Of a DNA stretch of 57,899 nucleotides, positions 54,920 to 57,899 are shown in pieces. The notes beneath the pieces are model-generated. The model did not search any database and was not told the origin of the DNA. It saw only the letters and a program-made list of their open reading frames with translations. The DNA lies in the NCBI GenBank assembly GCA_016222825.1, contig JACRQF010000017.1:1-57899 (forward strand), in the 5' to 3' direction. Position numbers and translations under genes: made by a program. Numbering within the stretch: position 1 is the stretch's first letter; the number at the start of each line of letters is the position of its first letter. This DNA comes from Verrucomicrobiota bacterium. GTDB lineage: Bacteria; Verrucomicrobiota; Verrucomicrobiia; CAIQCK01.

Positions 54920-57091
54920 ATGCAGAACCTTCGAGCCTTGATTGTGATTGGGTTTGTCTCGTTTCTGAGTTGCGACGTCGCCCTCTTCGCGCAGAAACTC
55001 GTCATCAACCGGCCTGACTTCGGCAACCACGTCGCGCTGTGGCGCATCTCGCACGACCCGGCGGTGGACGACCACGCCAACTACCACAACCAGCAGTGCT
55101 GGAACCACGACGGGCGTTATCTCACCTACCGTCATTGCGAGATCGTTCCTAACGCGCGGTTCGGCCAAGCGTATGGGGGACTGTCCCGGCCCACTGTGCG
55201 CGTCTATGACTTCCTCAAGAACGAGGATCGTGAGATCGGCCTCGGCATCGCGTCGCTGCCGGGATCGTGTTGGGCAAATCATCACAACTGGCTCTTCTAC
55301 ATCCAGACCCGGGAGGCTGACGACGGCTTCGCTCCCGACGAAGGCTCTCCAGTGGTCTGGGTGGACATGGACACTGGCAAGACGGCCAAGATCGGTGACG
55401 GCATGGATCAACTCGGCGGCGTGGATTGCAGCGACGAGTGGGTCTATGGCGGCATCAGAGACGCCTCGCGCAAACCGCCGTTTCGCGTCGCACGCATTCC
55501 CATCCGGCCGGGCGGCGGCACGCAGGAGTTGAAGGACGTCACCGGCACGCAGTGGGTTCCCAACCCCCGTCATCCGGTCTTCTTCACGCGCCACGATCAT
55601 CTAAACGACCCGTTTGAAGCGACACGCTACTGGTGGGACCTCGATGGCACGCGCCGACGCATCGGCACCTATTCGCTTGAACAGGCGCATATGGCTTGGC
55701 AGGGCAACGGCGAGCACATGTTCATCGGCGACGGACTCGCGAGTGGCCGGCGTTGGGACGAACCCGTGCCCAGCAACCTCCACGTCCTCGCGGCGGCCGT
55801 CGTCGGCAATCTCAGCCCCTGCGGTCGCAGCGGACGGTTTGCCGTCAGCGACTCCCACATGTGCGACCTGCGCAGCGGCGATACATGGCAATACAAGTAT
55901 TACTTCTCGCCGAGGATGATTCCGTCGAAACAGTTCTACACCGACTTCGCCGGCATGGCCAAGGGCAGCCCCGACGGCACCAAGGTCGCTTTCACCGTCC
56001 GCTACGACATGGAGAAAGGTTCTGTTACCGAACTGACTGACATCCTGCGCGCCAACGACCAAGTGCTGCGCGTCAAATCCACCGAAGGATTCCCGCCATC
56101 CGGGGCGGTCGTGGCGTGGTGCGAGGTCATCGGCTACAAACGCAAGACACCGACGACATTCGAGGGCATCGAGCGCGGTTTGCACGGCACACTGGTCCAG
56201 AACAACATGCACAAGGGTCGCGCCGTGACCGATTTTCGGCATCATCTCTTGACCGATGCGGAGTGGAAAAAGGTCGAAGCGGTCAGCTACGAACTGCGCA
56301 AAGAGGTCACGGACGTGAACTCGCCGCTGTTCCGCCAACGCGCCCGCGACGTTTACGTGACGGTCGTGCGCCGCCCCGACCGTCCGTGGCTGCTGCCGTC
56401 GCGCAGTGCGGTGCAACTCATCCCCGGCGAATCGCACTACGAAACCTTCGGCTACCATCTCGCGCACAACGGTCGGCGGTTTACCACTCGCCCGATCCGC
56501 GCCGGCGAGACGCTCCGCCTCACGCCGGGTCAATACACTGCCGTCGCTGTCGAATGGTCCGGTCTCGAAAGCGAACCAGGCGCGCCGCTGAACCTGACGA
56601 CACCGGCCATGCTGAACGTGTTGGCCGAGCCGCCGAAAGGGTTTTCGTGGACACGCGACCGTTGGCTGGTCAACTCGACCGAGACGCCCGCCGCAAGTGC
56701 CGCGCAGGCCGCCGAGGCAGTTCGCGAGACCGTGCATCTCTATGATGGTGTCATCGCCCGCGAGTGGCATCGGAAAGGCGTCGTCACCCTTCGCCACGAT
56801 CTCAACCGCGACGGCAAGGCAATCCGGCGGCTGACTTTTGCCGAAGGCAAACTGTCGGTGCGGGAATACTACGACCACGATGACCAACTCGTCAGCCGCG
56901 AACTGTTCGCGCCGGACGGGTTCATCACCGAGCGTATCCGGATAGGCATCGCCGGCAGCCGGCGCGTCGAGGCCGACCATTGGTGGTTTGAGCGCGGCAT
57001 GTCCGTCCGCCGCACAACCGGCCGCCAGCAGTTCACGAAGCAGGGCGAACGTTGGATCCAAAGCGACACGCGCCGAACGGAATCAAGATGA
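54920..57091 (+). CDS. large secreted protein, paralogue 1
   Basis: A 723-residue exported protein with signal peptide (MQNLRALIVIGFVSFLSC, possible lipobox-like end) and a first ~380 residues rich in Trp, Asp and His with PD40-like strands (QCWNHDGRYLTYRHCEIV, VYDFLKNEDREIGLG, VDMDTGKTAKIGDGMD), suggesting a beta-propeller. A second part (about 480-640) looks like a different beta-sandwich, and the C-terminus may be a third. Function unknown; HxxxN-type DPAVDDHANYHN motif is shared with the next gene. Its stop overlaps the start of the following paralogue (ATGA). Confidence 0.75.
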   Translation: MQNLRALIVIGFVSFLSCDVALFAQKLVINRPDFGNHVALWRISHDPAVDDHANYHNQQCWNHDGRYLTYRHCEIVPNARFGQAYGGLSRPTVRVYDFLKNEDREIGLGIASLPGSCWANHHNWLFYIQTREADDGFAPDEGSPVVWVDMDTGKTAKIGDGMDQLGGVDCSDEWVYGGIRDASRKPPFRVARIPIRPGGGTQELKDVTGTQWVPNPRHPVFFTRHDHLNDPFEATRYWWDLDGTRRRIGTYSLEQAHMAWQGNGEHMFIGDGLASGRRWDEPVPSNLHVLAAAVVGNLSPCGRSGRFAVSDSHMCDLRSGDTWQYKYYFSPRMIPSKQFYTDFAGMAKGSPDGTKVAFTVRYDMEKGSVTELTDILRANDQVLRVKSTEGFPPSGAVVAWCEVIGYKRKTPTTFEGIERGLHGTLVQNNMHKGRAVTDFRHHLLTDAEWKKVEAVSYELRKEVTDVNSPLFRQRARDVYVTVVRRPDRPWLLPSRSAVQLIPGESHYETFGYHLAHNGRRFTTRPIRAGETLRLTPGQYTAVAVEWSGLESEPGAPLNLTTPAMLNVLAEPPKGFSWTRDRWLVNSTETPAASAAQAAEAVRETVHLYDGVIAREWHRKGVVTLRHDLNRDGKAIRRLTFAEGKLSVREYYDHDDQLVSRELFAPDGFITERIRIGIAGSRRVEADHWWFERGMSVRRTTGRQQFTKQGERWIQSDTRRTESR

Positions 57092-57899
57092 TGAACAACC
57101 GCAACTCTCCGACCAATCCGCGGCATGGCCTTGCGCGGATGACGGCCATGTTGATGGTGTTGTTTTGCAGCTTTGTTCCACTGCACGCGCAGAAACTTGT
57201 CATCAACCGCCCGGAGTTCGGCAACTACGTCGCGTTGTGGCGCATCTCGCACGACCCGGTGGTGGACGACCATGCCAACTACCACCAACACCAATGCTGG
57301 AGCCACGACGGGCGTTATCTCACCTACCGGCATTGCACGATCGTTGCCGATGCGCGGGGAGGGCAGCCGTATGCGGGCAGCGCGCGGCCGACGGTGCGCG
57401 TCTATGACTTCCTCAAGAACGAGGAGCGCGAGTTGGGCCTCGGCATCCTGATGATGCCCGGAGCGTCCTGGGCGAACCATTACAACTGGCTCTTCTACGT
57501 CCAGATCAAGGAAGGCGACCGCGGTTTTGCCGCTGACGGAGGCTCGCCGGTCATCTGGGTGGACATGGACACTGGCAAGAGCGTGAAGATCGGCGACGGC
57601 ATGGACCAGATCGGCGGCGTGGACTGCAACGACCAGTGGGTCTATGGCGGCATCAAGGACACCTTACGCACACCGGCGTTCCGCACGGCGCGCATCCCGA
57701 TCCGGGCGGGCGGCGGCACGCAGGAACTCAAGGACAGCACCGGTTGTCAGTGGGTGACCAATCCGCGCCATCCGATGTTCTTCACGCGCCACGACAACAA
57801 GGCCGAACCGTTCGGCGGCGGCGTGTGGTGGTGGAACCTCGACGGCAGCAACCGCCGCGCGGGCATGTTGGCGCTCGAAGCGGCGCACATGGCCTGGCA
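57088..57899 (+). CDS. large secreted protein, paralogue 2 (partial at window end)
   Basis: About 270 residues visible, cut by the end of the window. After a signal peptide (MTAMLMVLFCSFVPLHAQ) it matches paralogue 1 almost position by position: QKLVINRPEFGNYVALWRISHD, DHANYHQHQCWSHDGRYLTYRH, VYDFLKNEERELGLGI, VDMDTGKSVKIGDGMDQIGG. Clear tandem duplication. Start ATG 57088 overlaps the previous stop; the second ATG at 57091 is a possible alternative. Confidence 0.8.
   Translation, partial: MMNNRNSPTNPRHGLARMTAMLMVLFCSFVPLHAQKLVINRPEFGNYVALWRISHDPVVDDHANYHQHQCWSHDGRYLTYRHCTIVADARGGQPYAGSARPTVRVYDFLKNEERELGLGILMMPGASWANHYNWLFYVQIKEGDRGFAADGGSPVIWVDMDTGKSVKIGDGMDQIGGVDCNDQWVYGGIKDTLRTPAFRTARIPIRAGGGTQELKDSTGCQWVTNPRHPMFFTRHDNKAEPFGGGVWWWNLDGSNRRAGMLALEAAHMAW

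Overview
The window reads as a chromosomal segment of a GC-rich Verrucomicrobiota bacterium, most likely Limisphaerales/Pedosphaera-like. This is an inference from gene content (fused RibBA, DUF6807/PmoA-like and beta-propeller secreted proteins, two-CW and zinc-ribbon small proteins) and from its dense load of short palindromic and heptameric repeats. No plasmid, phage or insertion-sequence backbone is visible. Nearly all genes are housekeeping.

Layout. 1-1450: a lipoprotein gene of AT-richer composition between inverted repeat arms. 1459-5502 (leftward): aroQ-accB-accC-thiE and a PfkB-family kinase. 5938-7890: a cytoplasmic hybrid histidine kinase behind a sigma-54-like promoter. 8431-11562 (leftward): an unknown protein, the rplU-rpmA-obg cluster and a His-rich NicO-like metal exporter/permease. 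11688-14184: bioA-bioD-yjbQ with ATGA overlaps, convergent with mpl. 15660-19596: FmdB zinc ribbon and four envelope or secreted proteins of unknown role. 19642-21661 (leftward): a BioF2-like acyltransferase and two small membrane proteins sharing a GTWQGWL-WPEG module, next to tRNA-Ser(GGA). 21978-26306: recA, alaS and a two-CW protein. 27058-31161: hypC-hypD-hypX (NiFe-hydrogenase maturation, including the aerobic CO-making enzyme) and an NAD-type isocitrate dehydrogenase. 31479-32756: a SEL1-repeat protein. 32896-38816: an FMN riboswitch followed by ribBA-ribH-nusB-PHP-ftsY-ribD-ribE. 39518-49106: an FGGY kinase, hpt, a binding-protein-dependent ABC importer, a membrane Zn-protease, an M24 peptidase and an unusual EIIA/diadenylate-cyclase fusion. 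49196-57899: a DUF6794-like protein, a 41-bp minisatellite, a YdjM-like membrane protein, an MFS transporter, and a run of secreted proteins ending in two tandem paralogues, the second cut by the window edge.

The most unusual signal is repetitive DNA. At about a dozen places there are short degenerate tandem repeats with a 7-nt period; the heptamer differs from place to place and the repeats are often arranged as inverted arms. They lie almost exactly at gene ends (pfkB, obg, recA, ribD, the ABC ATPase, the MFS gene), and some are read in frame inside mpl and ribD. In addition, paired palindromic elements (REPIN-like) recur; one sits in frame inside the start of bioD, a different one sits in frame inside bioA, and others supply or touch the stop codons of thiE, the two-CW gene and the YdjM-like gene. 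Together these suggest a genome whose genes repeatedly absorb palindromic DNA without losing frame.

Functional links: biotin made through BioA/BioD serves AccB/AccC; the NicO-like protein and HypC/D/X point to a NiFe hydrogenase encoded elsewhere; the riboflavin genes are under FMN feedback; the c-di-AMP-type fusion may tie phosphotransfer status to second-messenger synthesis.
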